Below, in pieces: positions 8,780 through 18,332 of a stretch of 41,222 nucleotides of DNA. Both the position numbers and the translations under genes were made by a program. Location: contig CANFRV010000031.1 in the NCBI GenBank assembly GCA_947449575.1, positions 1-41,222 of the forward strand, written 5' to 3'. How positions within the stretch are numbered: the stretch's first letter is position 1; each line of letters opens with the position of its first letter. The DNA comes from Flavobacteriales bacterium. GTDB lineage: Bacteria; Bacteroidota; Bacteroidia; Flavobacteriales_D; Crocinitomicaceae. The notes beneath the pieces were generated by a model that was given only the letters and a program-made list of their open reading frames with translations, had not been told where the DNA came from and ran no database searches.

Positions 8780-9982
8780 TTATATCTCGTGGTGTATACT
8801 TTCATCCAAAAACGGGTGATTTACTGGTGTCAATGGCGCTTTCGTAAGATTCTTTAAAATCATGCGAATAAAGAAACCTGCAGCCAATAAAGCTAAACCT
8901 ATTTCAAGGAAACCAATACTTGCTTTTGCACCTAGTGAGCCAGCTGAGATTAAGATATAAATATCTAACCAATGACCAACTAAAATAATCAATCCAACCG
9001 TTATTAGAATTCTTGAATTACGTTTTGCATCTCTTGACATCAAAATTAACATCGGAAATCCGAAATTAATAAGAAACATCCCAAAATAAAGAGCTTTAAA
9101 ATGTTCGATTCTAGTCATATAGTACACAACCTCCTCACCAATATTAGCATACCAAATCAACATATATTGACAGAACCATAAATAAGACCACAAAAATGAG
9201 GTAGCAAAAGTCCATTTACCCAAATCATGAATATGACTATCATTTACGTTTGGTAAATACCCTAATTTTTTCAAGTACAAAGTTAAAATAACTAATACTG
9301 TCATAGTAGAACACCACATACCCGCAAAGCAATACCAACCGTATAAAGTTGAGAACCAATGAACATCAATAGACATTAACCAGTCCCACGAAGAAGCTGA
9401 ACTAAAAACAGCGAAAAAAACTAAGAAAACCGCACTCTTTCTATAATTTAGAAAGTGAATTTCTGTTCCACCAACTTTATCTTCAAGAATCGATCTATTT
9501 TTAAATCCTTTCCAGAAAATAAAATAGACGATCATGTAAGTCAAAGTTCTAATCCAGAAAAAAGTCTTATTTAAATACGGTGATTTACCATCGATAATCT
9601 CATCATAATGATGATTACCTACTGTTGTGTAATCAGAATCCATCCATAAATAAATGTGAGCACCATCCATGAAAGTAATAATTAACAAGACTACTGCTAA
9701 AATCCCCATTCCAAAAGGAAGAAAACCTGCCACAGCCTCAATAACGCGTTTAATTGAGGCATACCATCCTGTTTCAGTAGCGTACTGCAAAGCTAAAAAG
9801 AACAGAGCTCCGATACCAAGGGCAAAGAAATAAAAACCATTGATTAACCCATTTGCCATAATACGCTGCACGATGTTCTCGTCACCACTATTAAGGCCAA
9901 TTCCAATTGCGGTAAATAAAACACCGACTATCATAAGGACAGTTGTAAGTGTTTTAGATTTTTTAGTTATTTTAAATTCCAT
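8780..9982 (-). CDS. actF: Alternative complex III membrane subunit ActF
   Basis: A 400-residue polytopic membrane protein with about ten hydrophobic segments, related to the NrfD/PsrC family and to ActC in the same operon. In characterised alternative complex III, ActC and ActF form the membrane module of the quinol:electron-acceptor oxidoreductase. Features include SSWDWLMSIDVHWFSTLYGW and charged or polar residues inside helices (HIYLWMDSDY, WYANIGEE). ActC is thought to hold the quinol site, with ActF proposed to assist proton movement. The position between actE and coxB is the canonical Bacteroidota order and supports the name. Confidence 0.93.
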   Translation of the reverse strand: MEFKITKKSKTLTTVLMIVGVLFTAIGIGLNSGDENIVQRIMANGLINGFYFFALGIGALFFLALQYATETGWYASIKRVIEAVAGFLPFGMGILAVVLLIITFMDGAHIYLWMDSDYTTVGNHHYDEIIDGKSPYLNKTFFWIRTLTYMIVYFIFWKGFKNRSILEDKVGGTEIHFLNYRKSAVFLVFFAVFSSASSWDWLMSIDVHWFSTLYGWYCFAGMWCSTMTVLVILTLYLKKLGYLPNVNDSHIHDLGKWTFATSFLWSYLWFCQYMLIWYANIGEEVVYYMTRIEHFKALYFGMFLINFGFPMLILMSRDAKRNSRILITVGLIILVGHWLDIYILISAGSLGAKASIGFLEIGLALLAAGFFIRMILKNLTKAPLTPVNHPFLDESIHHEI

Positions 9983-10014
9983 CTTCTTTCGTTAATGTGT
10001 TATTTATTTCTAAT

Positions 10015-10752
10015 TTATAGAGGCTTTATTGCAGGTGCTGCTGTCGCAACTGAATCTTTCACAGGAGCACTACTAACAGCAGGATATGAAGGATTTTGAA
10101 ACTTTTTAACAAAGTGCACTAAAGTCCAAATTTCTTTTTTATTCAGGAACGAAGAATGATTTCCCATTGCTCCTTTTCCATAATAAATAGAATAGAACAT
10201 TTGCCCTTCCGTAATCGTTAAATTACTGTAGTTAGGCACACCAGCAAATGCACCACTCGCTACCATTGGTCCATTACCATCTCCTTTTTCACCATGACAA
10301 TGAGCACAATTTGACGTATACAAAGCTTTTCCTTTTTTAAACATCTCTTCTGTATTTTCAGCTGTCAATTTTAATGGATTAACATCCCCAGCAGCCAACA
10401 AATACTCATCACTCACTGAAAGCTCTGCATCATACACTCCATGTGTCAATCGAAACATCTCATTTGCCTTACGATTATATGGCAGCATCAGCCTTACTGT
10501 AGCTGAATCAGTTCCATAATAAGGAATTGTATAACTTGGAGGAACCAATGCGGAAATTTTCATTTTGAGAGCATTATTTTCTCTTCCTCTAATTTCACCA
10601 TAATCAACATATGGTTCAATAGCTGGTGAGCGATACATATCTGGCATATATTCAAATCCTGAACTATCAGCACTTGAACTACATGAGCCTAAAATTAATG
10701 TAGACGCTGCAACTATTGCTAAACTTGCTATTGCCTTAAATTTAATTTTCAT
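10015..10752 (-). CDS. actE: Alternative complex III monoheme cytochrome c lipoprotein ActE
   Basis: A 245-residue lipoprotein. The signal peptide ends in the lipobox LILGSC (Cys24), so it should be attached to the outer face of the inner membrane. One heme c site, CAHCH (Cys149, Cys152, His153), is followed by GEKGDGNGP; Met196 in YYGKGAMGNH is the probable sixth iron ligand. In the known complex, ActE lies between the ActA hemes and the oxidase, making it the likely electron exit to CoxB. The C-terminus is Ala/Pro-rich. It lies between actD (54-base gap) and actF (32-base gap). Confidence 0.94.
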   Translation of the reverse strand: MKIKFKAIASLAIVAASTLILGSCSSSADSSGFEYMPDMYRSPAIEPYVDYGEIRGRENNALKMKISALVPPSYTIPYYGTDSATVRLMLPYNRKANEMFRLTHGVYDAELSVSDEYLLAAGDVNPLKLTAENTEEMFKKGKALYTSNCAHCHGEKGDGNGPMVASGAFAGVPNYSNLTITEGQMFYSIYYGKGAMGNHSSFLNKKEIWTLVHFVKKFQNPSYPAVSSAPVKDSVATAAPAIKPL

Positions 10753-10806
10753 CTGTCTTTATCAGTTTATTTGTCGAGACAACACCTTTCGGAGTTTTAT
10801 GGCAAA

Positions 10807-11343
10807 TTAATTAATTTCCTTTTGATCAATTTCTATTATCCCTGTTTCCTTCAACATCGAATTTAACTCTTCTTCAGAAAACTGAATGTTTTCAGAAAGT
10901 TTTAATTCAATTACAAATTTATCATCTGTCGTTCTTGGATCAGGGTTGAGCGCTGGCATACCAGGTAAAGTTTTGTTTCTCAACAAATAAGTAATAGCCA
11001 TTCCGTGTGCTGCGCAAAATACGGTAAACTCAAATGTTACCGGAATAAATGCAAGCATATTATCCATATACGTTTCATTCGGCTTACCTCCAATATTCAT
11101 TGGCCAATCAGTAATCATAAAGAACCTCATACCATACGTAGCCAGAAGTAATCCTGTGATCCCAAAAAGAAACGCAACAATACCTAATCGTGTATTTTTA
11201 ATACCAATAATAGGATCAATACCATGAATTGGAAAGGGTGAAAACACATCAGAAATTTTAACACCTTTTGCAACTAATAACTTTGCGCCATCTTTTAGAA
11301 CATCGTCATCGTCATACATTGCATAAATAACTTTCTCCGCCAT
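10807..11343 (-). CDS. actD: Alternative complex III subunit ActD (DUF3341)
   Basis: A 178-residue protein with two membrane helices (about residues 55-77 and 98-118) and an N-terminal soluble segment that starts AEKVIYAMYDDDDVL. This is the DUF3341 architecture of ActD, a peripheral membrane subunit with no cofactor. FSPFPIHGID is characteristic of the family. The gene starts 8 bases after actC, so the two are probably translationally linked. The role is structural in known complexes; no catalytic residues are expected. Confidence 0.93.
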   Translation of the reverse strand: MAEKVIYAMYDDDDVLKDGAKLLVAKGVKISDVFSPFPIHGIDPIIGIKNTRLGIVAFLFGITGLLLATYGMRFFMITDWPMNIGGKPNETYMDNMLAFIPVTFEFTVFCAAHGMAITYLLRNKTLPGMPALNPDPRTTDDKFVIELKLSENIQFSEEELNSMLKETGIIEIDQKEIN

Positions 11344-11351
11344 TATCTATA

Positions 11352-12779
11352 TTATTGATTGTTAGTATTTAAATTTTCATGTGAATGTCCATGATCATCA
11401 TGACCATGACTAGGTGCATTTTTATACGATTCCCCAGAAGACTTCAAGATCGTTTTCACCTCATTTAATGCTAGTACAGGGAAGTACCGAGCAAATAATA
11501 AGAAGAATACAAAGAATAATCCTATGGTCCCAATATAAACCCCTATATCAATATGACTTGGAAAGTGCATTGTCCAAGAAGATGGTAAATAATCTCTGTG
11601 TAAAGAAGTTACGATAATCACATAACGCTCAAACCACATTCCTATATTTACAACAATTGAAATAATAAAAGTAAATATTAAACTTCTTCGTAATTTTCTG
11701 AACCACATTAACTGAGGAGAAATAACATTACAAGTCATCATAGAAGCATACGCCCACCAATAAGGACCTGTTGCTCTGTTAATAAAAGCATACTGCTCAT
11801 ATTCTACACCTGAATACCATGAAACAAACAATTCAGTTAAATAAGCAACACCAACGATAGAACCCGTAACCATGATTACAATGTTCATATACTCCACATG
11901 ACGAACGTGAATATATGCTTCCAATCGCATCGCCTTTCTCATGACCAACATTAAGGTTTGTACCATGGCAAATCCTGAGAATACTGCACCACACACAAAG
12001 TAAGGAGGGAAAATTGTAGTATGCCAACCAGGAATAACCGAAGTAGCAAAATCGAAAGATACAATCGAGTGAACAGAAAATACTAAAGGAGTAGCAATAC
12101 CTGCCAACACTAATGAAATCAACTCAAATCGATTCCAATGTTTCGCTCTTCCTGACCATCCAAATGATAAGATACTATACATCTTTTTTGAAACTGCTGT
12201 CTTAGCTCTATCGCGAATTGTAGCAAAGTCAGGAATTAAACCAATGTACCAAAATACAAGTGAAACAGATAAATACGTAGAAATCGCAAAAACGTCCCAC
12301 AGCAATGGCGAGTTAAAGTTAACCCACAAAGAACCAAATTGATTTGGTAAAGGTAAAACCCAATATCCTAACCATAATCTACCCATGTGAATTAGAGGAA
12401 ACATACCTGCCATAAAAACCGCAAATATTGTCATAGCCTCAGCAGATCGATTGATCGCCATTCTCCATTTTTGGCGGAACAAGAGCAGTACAGCGGAGAT
12501 CAACGTACCAGCATGACCAATACCTACCCACCAAACGAAGTTCGTGATATCCCACGCCCATCCTATCGTTTTGTTTAATCCCCAGACTCCAATACCAGTA
12601 CCTAAAAGATACGCGATACATCCGACTCCGTAAAGACCAATGATGAGAGCAATACCGAAAAGTATATACCACATTCTTGGTGCCTTGTCCTCAATTGGTT
12701 TACAAACGTCTACTGTAATATCGTGATACGATTTGTGCCCTAAAATGAGGGGTTCTCTAATTGCCGCTTCCTTATGCAT
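11352..12779 (-). CDS. actC: Alternative complex III quinol-oxidising membrane subunit ActC (NrfD-like)
   Basis: A 475-residue NrfD/PsrC-like membrane protein with about ten helices. The N-terminal REPLILGHKSYHDIT segment and the helix FVWWVGIGHAGTLISAVLLL are typical of ActC, which binds menaquinol at the positive side and passes electrons to the Fe-S clusters of ActB. The C-terminus carries a short His-rich tail (SHGHDDHGHSHEN) similar to tails in ActB and CoxA. It lies 19 bases after actB and 8 bases before actD. Confidence 0.95.
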   Translation of the reverse strand: MHKEAAIREPLILGHKSYHDITVDVCKPIEDKAPRMWYILFGIALIIGLYGVGCIAYLLGTGIGVWGLNKTIGWAWDITNFVWWVGIGHAGTLISAVLLLFRQKWRMAINRSAEAMTIFAVFMAGMFPLIHMGRLWLGYWVLPLPNQFGSLWVNFNSPLLWDVFAISTYLSVSLVFWYIGLIPDFATIRDRAKTAVSKKMYSILSFGWSGRAKHWNRFELISLVLAGIATPLVFSVHSIVSFDFATSVIPGWHTTIFPPYFVCGAVFSGFAMVQTLMLVMRKAMRLEAYIHVRHVEYMNIVIMVTGSIVGVAYLTELFVSWYSGVEYEQYAFINRATGPYWWAYASMMTCNVISPQLMWFRKLRRSLIFTFIISIVVNIGMWFERYVIIVTSLHRDYLPSSWTMHFPSHIDIGVYIGTIGLFFVFFLLFARYFPVLALNEVKTILKSSGESYKNAPSHGHDDHGHSHENLNTNNQ

Positions 12780-12798
12780 TACAATTGTTATTTATCAA

Positions 12799-15700
12799 TT
12801 AATGTTCACTCTTTTTCTCTCCGTGACCTTCAGCCGCATGACCATGTGCTTCGTGATGTTCAGCAACAACTTCTTTTTGTAGCTTATTCAATTCAGCATT
12901 ATGCTCATTTCTAACTTTTACTTTATACCAGATATTTGGTTTCACACCCACTTCTTCCAATGCTTGATAAGCGCGATCATCAGACGAACTCTTACGAACT
13001 TTAGAATTCACATCGTTCCAATCACCTACGATAATTGCATTCGTTGGACATGATTCTGAACAAGCTGTTTTTAAAGCCCCATCTTCTACTGGTGTTCCAT
13101 CTTTTTTCGCTTCCAACTTAGTAGCTTGTATACGTTGAACACAGAAAGAACATTTTTCCATAACTCCACGTGTTCTAACCGTAACGTCAGGATTTAATAC
13201 CATTCGGCCTAAATCATCTTGAGCTGGGTTAACTTCTGTGAATTTTTTATATGAAGGGTAATTAAACCAATTAAATCGACGCACTTTATACGGACAGTTA
13301 TTTGCACAATATCTAGTACCAATACATCTGTTGTATGCCATTTGATTCAATCCTTCATTACTATGATTTGTAGCAGCTACAGGACAAACTGTCTCACAAG
13401 GAGCGTGATTACAGTGGTGACAAAGCATTGGCATATGCACCACTTTCGGATTAACAGAAGCAACTTCAGCTTTGTGATAATCTATTTCCCCCTTACGAGT
13501 TCCAACCGCAGCTTCTTCGTCTGATGCATAATATCTATCAATTCGAATCCAATGCATTTCACGTCCTTTTCTAACTTCATCTTTTCCAACGACAGGAACA
13601 TTGTTTTCTGCTTGACAAGAAACTAAGCAAGATCCGCATCCAATACAAGAAGACAAATCAATTGTCATTCCCCATCTATGACCGATGTTTGCTACCGGAT
13701 GAGAATCCCAAAGATCCGCATCACTAACAGGAATTTTAACGTGTTTACCATCCTTATCAAGAACAGCAACTGTATTTAATGGATTAAAAGCACTTCTATC
13801 TTTTGATTTATACGTTTCATGTGTCGTTTCACGAACAATTGAATAACGCCCCATCACCGTATGGTGAATTTGAGTAGCTGCAATTGGATATAAACCCTCT
13901 ACTTTACTAACAGTTCCAGAAACATTGTAGTTGAATGTTCCATTTTCCATTTTTGCAAAAATGAAAGCATTCGCACCAATCGCTTTAGGCTTTCCATTTT
14001 CCCCAGTTTTATGACCTCCGTATTCTTTTGTTTGAAAAGCAGCTTTACCAATTTTCTCTCCATTAGCTCCTCTTCCGTATCCTAGTGCAATACCGACTGT
14101 TCCTGGAGTTTGACCTGGTGATGGATAAACTGGCAACGTCACTTGGTTTGATCCAATTTTTACGGTAGCCATATTTAAACCTGTTTCTTGATCGAAAATA
14201 GTTTGATATGTAACTACACCTGTTTTTTGATCCTTCATTTCGGAAGGATTCATAGTAATATAATTATCCCAAGTAACTTTAGAAATTGGGTCAGGAAGTT
14301 CTTGTAACCATGGATTATTTGCTTGCGCTCCAGTTCCAATTCCCATTTTTTGATATAAAACAACCTCAACTCCATTTGCTTTAGGCAAAGAACTTGAAAC
14401 TCCAGCTAGTGAACCTTCTATAAATAAAGGCGAAGTTGCTACTGCAGCTGGTATATCAATACAACTATTATGAATAGCCATATTCCAGTAAGTTGTGAAA
14501 TCACTGTATTGATTAGGAAAAGCTAATGTTTCCCAATTTTTCATCATTGCTTTATAAACAACTTTTGAATCTTTTCCGCCACGAGAAGCTAGACCAGCCC
14601 ATACTAATATTGACTCAGTGAAAGAAGCCGTATTAAATAAAGGTCGAATAGTTGGTTGAGCAATCGCGTAATGATTTGCTTTTGGATTGAAATCATTCCA
14701 AGATTCTAGTGCATGATGATCAGGACAAACAAATTTACATTTTGAAGCCGTTTCGTCAGCATGACCAGCAAAAGATACTGTCAATTTCACTTTTGATAAA
14801 GCATCTCCAAATTCTTTACCATTTGATAAAGAATAAACAGGATTTGCTCCCATTATTAACAACGCATCTGGACCTTTTCCAGCAATAACATCTTTTGTTA
14901 ATTTATCCATTTTTTCGTCTTCCGACATGAATAATTTAACAGGATTATTAATATTGATTGTTTTAGTATATGCACCTAAAACACTATTTAATTTATTCAC
15001 TAAAACCTGAACCGATTTATTATTTGATCCACAAACAATAAGTGATTCAGCTTTAGAAGATTTTAACGCTTTAATTGCCTCATCAGCAATCGTCTGAACA
15101 TCTTTGGATAATGTAGAAGAAACTCCCGAATCAACATTAAAAGCCTTTAACAAATATGAAATTACATTCGCTTGTTCAGAAGGTTTAATAGTCGATCTAT
15201 AATCAGCATTTGAACCTGTTAAAGACATCACTGATTCAAACTGAAAATGTCTTGACATTTGTTTTAAATCAGGGTTTCTATTTACTAAATATTCTGACTG
15301 ATATTGCGTTGAAAGTAACCATGAACCGATAAAATCAGCTCCTATACTAACGATTGTTTTAGCAGCAGCAAAATTATAGTCTGGAATTACATTTAATCCA
15401 AAAGAAGCTACATTGGCTTGGCGAATACCTGCATATGAAACCGCATCGTATTGAATGTGTTCAAATGTTGGTGCTTCAACAGTTGATCCAAGTGAAGTAG
15501 CTAAAGAATTTATGCTTGCTTGAATAGTTGGACTAATAACCGTATTCGAAACAAGAACAACTTTTCCTTTTTTCGCAACAATCGCTTTTAATTCGTCTTT
15601 TATAGCAGCATCAATTTGAGACCAATTTTTTTCACTTCCACCCATTGTTGGACCTTGAAGTCTTGCACCTTCATACAATCCTAAAACAGAAGCAATAATT

Positions 15701-16104
15701 TGAGCATTAACAGCTCCTTTAGTCATTCCAAAATCAGAATTTCCTTTGATGTAAATTGGACGTCCCTCTCTTGTTTTTACAACGATGCTTGCATATGAAT
15801 TACCATCGTAATAAGTAGAAGCATACCAAGTGGGCATACCTGGCGTTACATTTTCAGGTTTAATTACATAAGGAATAGCCTTTACAACGGGAGCCTCGCA
15901 AGCTGCCAAAGATGCAGCTGCAACACTAAATCCTAAAAATTTCATGAAATCACGACGATTTGTAGCAGTGCTTCCCAAATTATCATCGCCTAGAAATTCT
16001 TCAACAGATATTTCTTGAGCAAATTCGCTTTTTATAGTTTCGAGGAATTCTGGAGTTTGATTTAACTCTTCGATACCTTTCCAATATTTTCTATTTGTTC
16101 CCAT
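12799..16104 (-). CDS. actB: Alternative complex III iron-sulfur subunit ActB
   Basis: A 1101-residue fusion of a molybdopterin-oxidoreductase-like domain (about residues 80-780; known ActB proteins bind no Mo cofactor) with a four-cluster ferredoxin domain. Cluster cysteines are seen at about 815-830 (CIGCGSCLVSC), 893-935 (CHHCNHAPCETVCP and CANNCP), 983 (CSFC) and 1013 (CSESCP). The N-terminus has a Tat-type twin arginine (Arg50-Arg51, NRRDFMKFLGFS) and ends in SLAAC (Cys69), a lipobox-like site, after an unusually long 49-residue leader. It should therefore be exported folded and perhaps lipid-anchored. The C-terminus is His-rich (HHEAHGHAAEGHGEKK). It lies 30 bases after actA. Confidence 0.96.
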   Translation of the reverse strand: MGTNRKYWKGIEELNQTPEFLETIKSEFAQEISVEEFLGDDNLGSTATNRRDFMKFLGFSVAAASLAACEAPVVKAIPYVIKPENVTPGMPTWYASTYYDGNSYASIVVKTREGRPIYIKGNSDFGMTKGAVNAQIIASVLGLYEGARLQGPTMGGSEKNWSQIDAAIKDELKAIVAKKGKVVLVSNTVISPTIQASINSLATSLGSTVEAPTFEHIQYDAVSYAGIRQANVASFGLNVIPDYNFAAAKTIVSIGADFIGSWLLSTQYQSEYLVNRNPDLKQMSRHFQFESVMSLTGSNADYRSTIKPSEQANVISYLLKAFNVDSGVSSTLSKDVQTIADEAIKALKSSKAESLIVCGSNNKSVQVLVNKLNSVLGAYTKTININNPVKLFMSEDEKMDKLTKDVIAGKGPDALLIMGANPVYSLSNGKEFGDALSKVKLTVSFAGHADETASKCKFVCPDHHALESWNDFNPKANHYAIAQPTIRPLFNTASFTESILVWAGLASRGGKDSKVVYKAMMKNWETLAFPNQYSDFTTYWNMAIHNSCIDIPAAVATSPLFIEGSLAGVSSSLPKANGVEVVLYQKMGIGTGAQANNPWLQELPDPISKVTWDNYITMNPSEMKDQKTGVVTYQTIFDQETGLNMATVKIGSNQVTLPVYPSPGQTPGTVGIALGYGRGANGEKIGKAAFQTKEYGGHKTGENGKPKAIGANAFIFAKMENGTFNYNVSGTVSKVEGLYPIAATQIHHTVMGRYSIVRETTHETYKSKDRSAFNPLNTVAVLDKDGKHVKIPVSDADLWDSHPVANIGHRWGMTIDLSSCIGCGSCLVSCQAENNVPVVGKDEVRKGREMHWIRIDRYYASDEEAAVGTRKGEIDYHKAEVASVNPKVVHMPMLCHHCNHAPCETVCPVAATNHSNEGLNQMAYNRCIGTRYCANNCPYKVRRFNWFNYPSYKKFTEVNPAQDDLGRMVLNPDVTVRTRGVMEKCSFCVQRIQATKLEAKKDGTPVEDGALKTACSESCPTNAIIVGDWNDVNSKVRKSSSDDRAYQALEEVGVKPNIWYKVKVRNEHNAELNKLQKEVVAEHHEAHGHAAEGHGEKKSEH

Positions 16105-16134
16105 GGACTTATTTTAATTTTTTCTATGAGTAAA

Positions 16135-17487
16135 TTAATAGTGACATTTAGCGCATTCCCATCCACCAAGTTCTTTCACAGTTACCTTACCGTCATCTAA
16201 ATATTTACCGTACAATGATTTACCATGTTTTAGTAAACGTTTGTGAATTTCATTGTAATAACCATCTCCTTTAGTATCAATAGGTCCTTTAGAAATTTCT
16301 TTCTCAGCATGACACTCAATACACCAACCCATTGTAAGTGTTGGTTTTTTAAGAACAATGTTTCCTTCGATTTTATTTAATTCAGAAACCGGTTGTACTT
16401 TTGCAGTAGCAGTCATTTTAGTCATGTCTCCATGACATTGTTTACAGTCAACTTGTCCAACCACAACGTGTTGAGCATGATTAAAATAAACATGATCAGG
16501 TAATGCATGCACTTTATTCCAAACAATTTCTTTTGTTTTTCCAGTATATTTCATCCCAACAGCATCCCAACCTGCAGCATCATAAATTTTCGCTATTTGT
16601 TCTTGCTGAGCAGGTGTTCTTCCATTAATTTGTTTGTGACAATTCATACAAACATTAACAGAAGGAATTCCTGCACTTTTTGATTTGGTAACTGAATTGT
16701 GACAATATTTACAATCTATACCATTTACTCCAGTATGAATAGCATGTGGAAAAGCAATTGGTTGAGATGGTTGATAATTCTCAACAACACCAATGGTTGA
16801 CAAACTTATAATACCTGTAACAAGCAATGAAATAAATGAAGCTAAACACATCAACATTACCCATTTTCTGTTTTTCCAGGCCCATGTTCTCAGTTCGTCT
16901 GTGTAGGTTAAACCTTCTTTTACAGTTTCCCCTGACTCCTCAGCAGTTACTTGCTTTAACTGACGACGAACACCTCCAACAGCCATAATAATGGTGATGA
17001 AAATAATTCCAAGCAATACCCACACCCAAGAATTTGAATCTTCTTCAACAGTTCCTCCATCTGCTTTTGACCCTTCAGCCCCAGGAGCTGCTGCTACCAT
17101 CGTCGCAGGATCTGGCTGCTCATCAACCCACGTTAAAATAGCATCGATTTCTTCTTTTTTCAAATCTGGAAAAGCACTCATCGCTGATGGCTTAGTAGCT
17201 GATACTTCTTTTGCATAAGGATCATTTGCTACAGCGGTTTGCCAATTATTTACCCATTGGTAAATAGAACCTTCTTTTGCGCCACCTGCTTCCCATTTTG
17301 CTCTAACTTGAAACAATTTTGGTCCCGTACCATCTTTATGTGGTTGGTGACAAGTAGCACATTTCGCTTTGAAAAGAGCTTCGCCTTGGGCATTCGCATT
17401 GAATGAACCAGCAAAAAGCATTGCTGACACTATACCGAAAAAACCCTTTCTAAAGTTTCTAAACATCTGATTATTAGATATTTTCAT
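16135..17487 (-). CDS. actA: Alternative complex III multiheme cytochrome c subunit ActA with fused monoheme domain
   Basis: Six CxxCH heme sites are visible: CATCH near the N-terminus, then CKYCH, CMNCH, CKQCH, CIECH and a terminal CAKCH. After a signal peptide (MLFAGSFNANAQ), a monoheme cytochrome c domain is followed by one membrane helix, a short soluble linker, a second helix and a pentaheme domain. The pentaheme part is the classic ActA, which carries electrons from ActB to ActE. I place the start at the ATG at 17487, since the upstream ATG at 17523 adds 12 residues lacking signal-peptide character; 17466 is also possible. It is first in the operon. Confidence 0.93.
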   Translation of the reverse strand: MKISNNQMFRNFRKGFFGIVSAMLFAGSFNANAQGEALFKAKCATCHQPHKDGTGPKLFQVRAKWEAGGAKEGSIYQWVNNWQTAVANDPYAKEVSATKPSAMSAFPDLKKEEIDAILTWVDEQPDPATMVAAAPGAEGSKADGGTVEEDSNSWVWVLLGIIFITIIMAVGGVRRQLKQVTAEESGETVKEGLTYTDELRTWAWKNRKWVMLMCLASFISLLVTGIISLSTIGVVENYQPSQPIAFPHAIHTGVNGIDCKYCHNSVTKSKSAGIPSVNVCMNCHKQINGRTPAQQEQIAKIYDAAGWDAVGMKYTGKTKEIVWNKVHALPDHVYFNHAQHVVVGQVDCKQCHGDMTKMTATAKVQPVSELNKIEGNIVLKKPTLTMGWCIECHAEKEISKGPIDTKGDGYYNEIHKRLLKHGKSLYGKYLDDGKVTVKELGGWECAKCHY

Positions 17488-17890
17488 GTAAAAAACTATT
17501 AAACTAGTGCCAAAAAAACACATTTTGACAATCGCAAATTTAGGAGAATACTATTATTACATGACAGTTTTATGACAATTTTATCATTAAAATTATTAAT
17601 TTAAAATCATTCTAAATAAGACTGAGTGTTATTCCAAAGTTATACTTATTGATTTGCAAAGATTTATGAGAGATTATTCTATTTTAACAACTTTTAACTA
17701 GTAAGGCAAAACATTTCACTTTAAATCAAAATTTGGGCGCGCTATTTGAAAAAGAAAAAACGAAAAATATATCCTGATTTATACTTATTTTTGTCCTCAA
17801 ATTAAATTTACATATTATTGGCGGTGATCAGGAACACTAACGTGAGCGAAGATCTAAAAGGCTTATTACAATATAATTAATACAAGAAAT
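17488..17890. promoter_or_regulatory. Divergent regulatory region between actA and the SPOR gene
   Basis: About 400 AT-rich bases separate two divergent genes. Minus-strand TAnnTTTG matches occur at 17535-17542 (TAAATTTG) and 17635-17642 (TAACTTTG); the first would give the respiratory operon a leader of about 40 bases. A plus-strand TATTTTTG lies at 17786-17793, about 100 bases before the SPOR gene. None has a well-spaced -33 TTG. No gene or structured RNA was recognised. Confidence 0.35.
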
Positions 17891-18289
17891 ATGAGAACAT
17901 CTTTATCAAGCATTTTGTTTTTCTTCTTAGCACTAAGTTCAGCAGCACAAAACAAAAATATTGAAACGATCAAAGACCCAAGAATTGATGTGCTCGTGAA
18001 AAAACAAGGCGAGGTGATTCCGCCAGCAACAGTTCCTCAAATTATCGGATTTAGAATTCAATTATTCTTTGATACAGATAAAGAAAAAGTTGATGATGCT
18101 AGGTTATTATTTATTGGGAAATATCCAAAAATTGATACATATGTCTTCTATAACGCACCCAATTATTTTTTGAAAGTTGGTAATTTTAGAACACAGATGG
18201 AAGCCGAAAAAATCAAAAAAGCAATAGACAATGAATTTCCAACAAATTTTATACTAAAAGAGCTAATTAACTTACCGAGGATCGATTAA
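17891..18289 (+). CDS. Secreted SPOR-domain protein
   Basis: A 132-residue protein with a signal peptide (MRTSLSSILFFFLALSSAAQ). Residues about 52-128 look like a SPOR domain: GFRIQLFFDTDKEKVDDARL, then APNYFLKVGNFRTQMEAEKI, which gives the family's beta-alpha-beta repeat pair. SPOR domains bind denuded peptidoglycan glycans, often at division sites. There is no other domain. It is monocistronic and convergent with the next gene. The domain call is based on pattern and length; substrate binding is inferred. Confidence 0.75.
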   Translation: MRTSLSSILFFFLALSSAAQNKNIETIKDPRIDVLVKKQGEVIPPATVPQIIGFRIQLFFDTDKEKVDDARLLFIGKYPKIDTYVFYNAPNYFLKVGNFRTQMEAEKIKKAIDNEFPTNFILKELINLPRID

Positions 18290-18332
18290 GAAGTTTCTTT
18301 TCTCGATTCAAATCAATTAACTAATTTCATAC

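Noticed and set aside
18275-18318. Possible weak hairpin between the convergent SPOR and HEAT-like genes
   Set aside because: TCGA and AAGAA/TTCTT arms pair only imperfectly; not distinguishable from chance.
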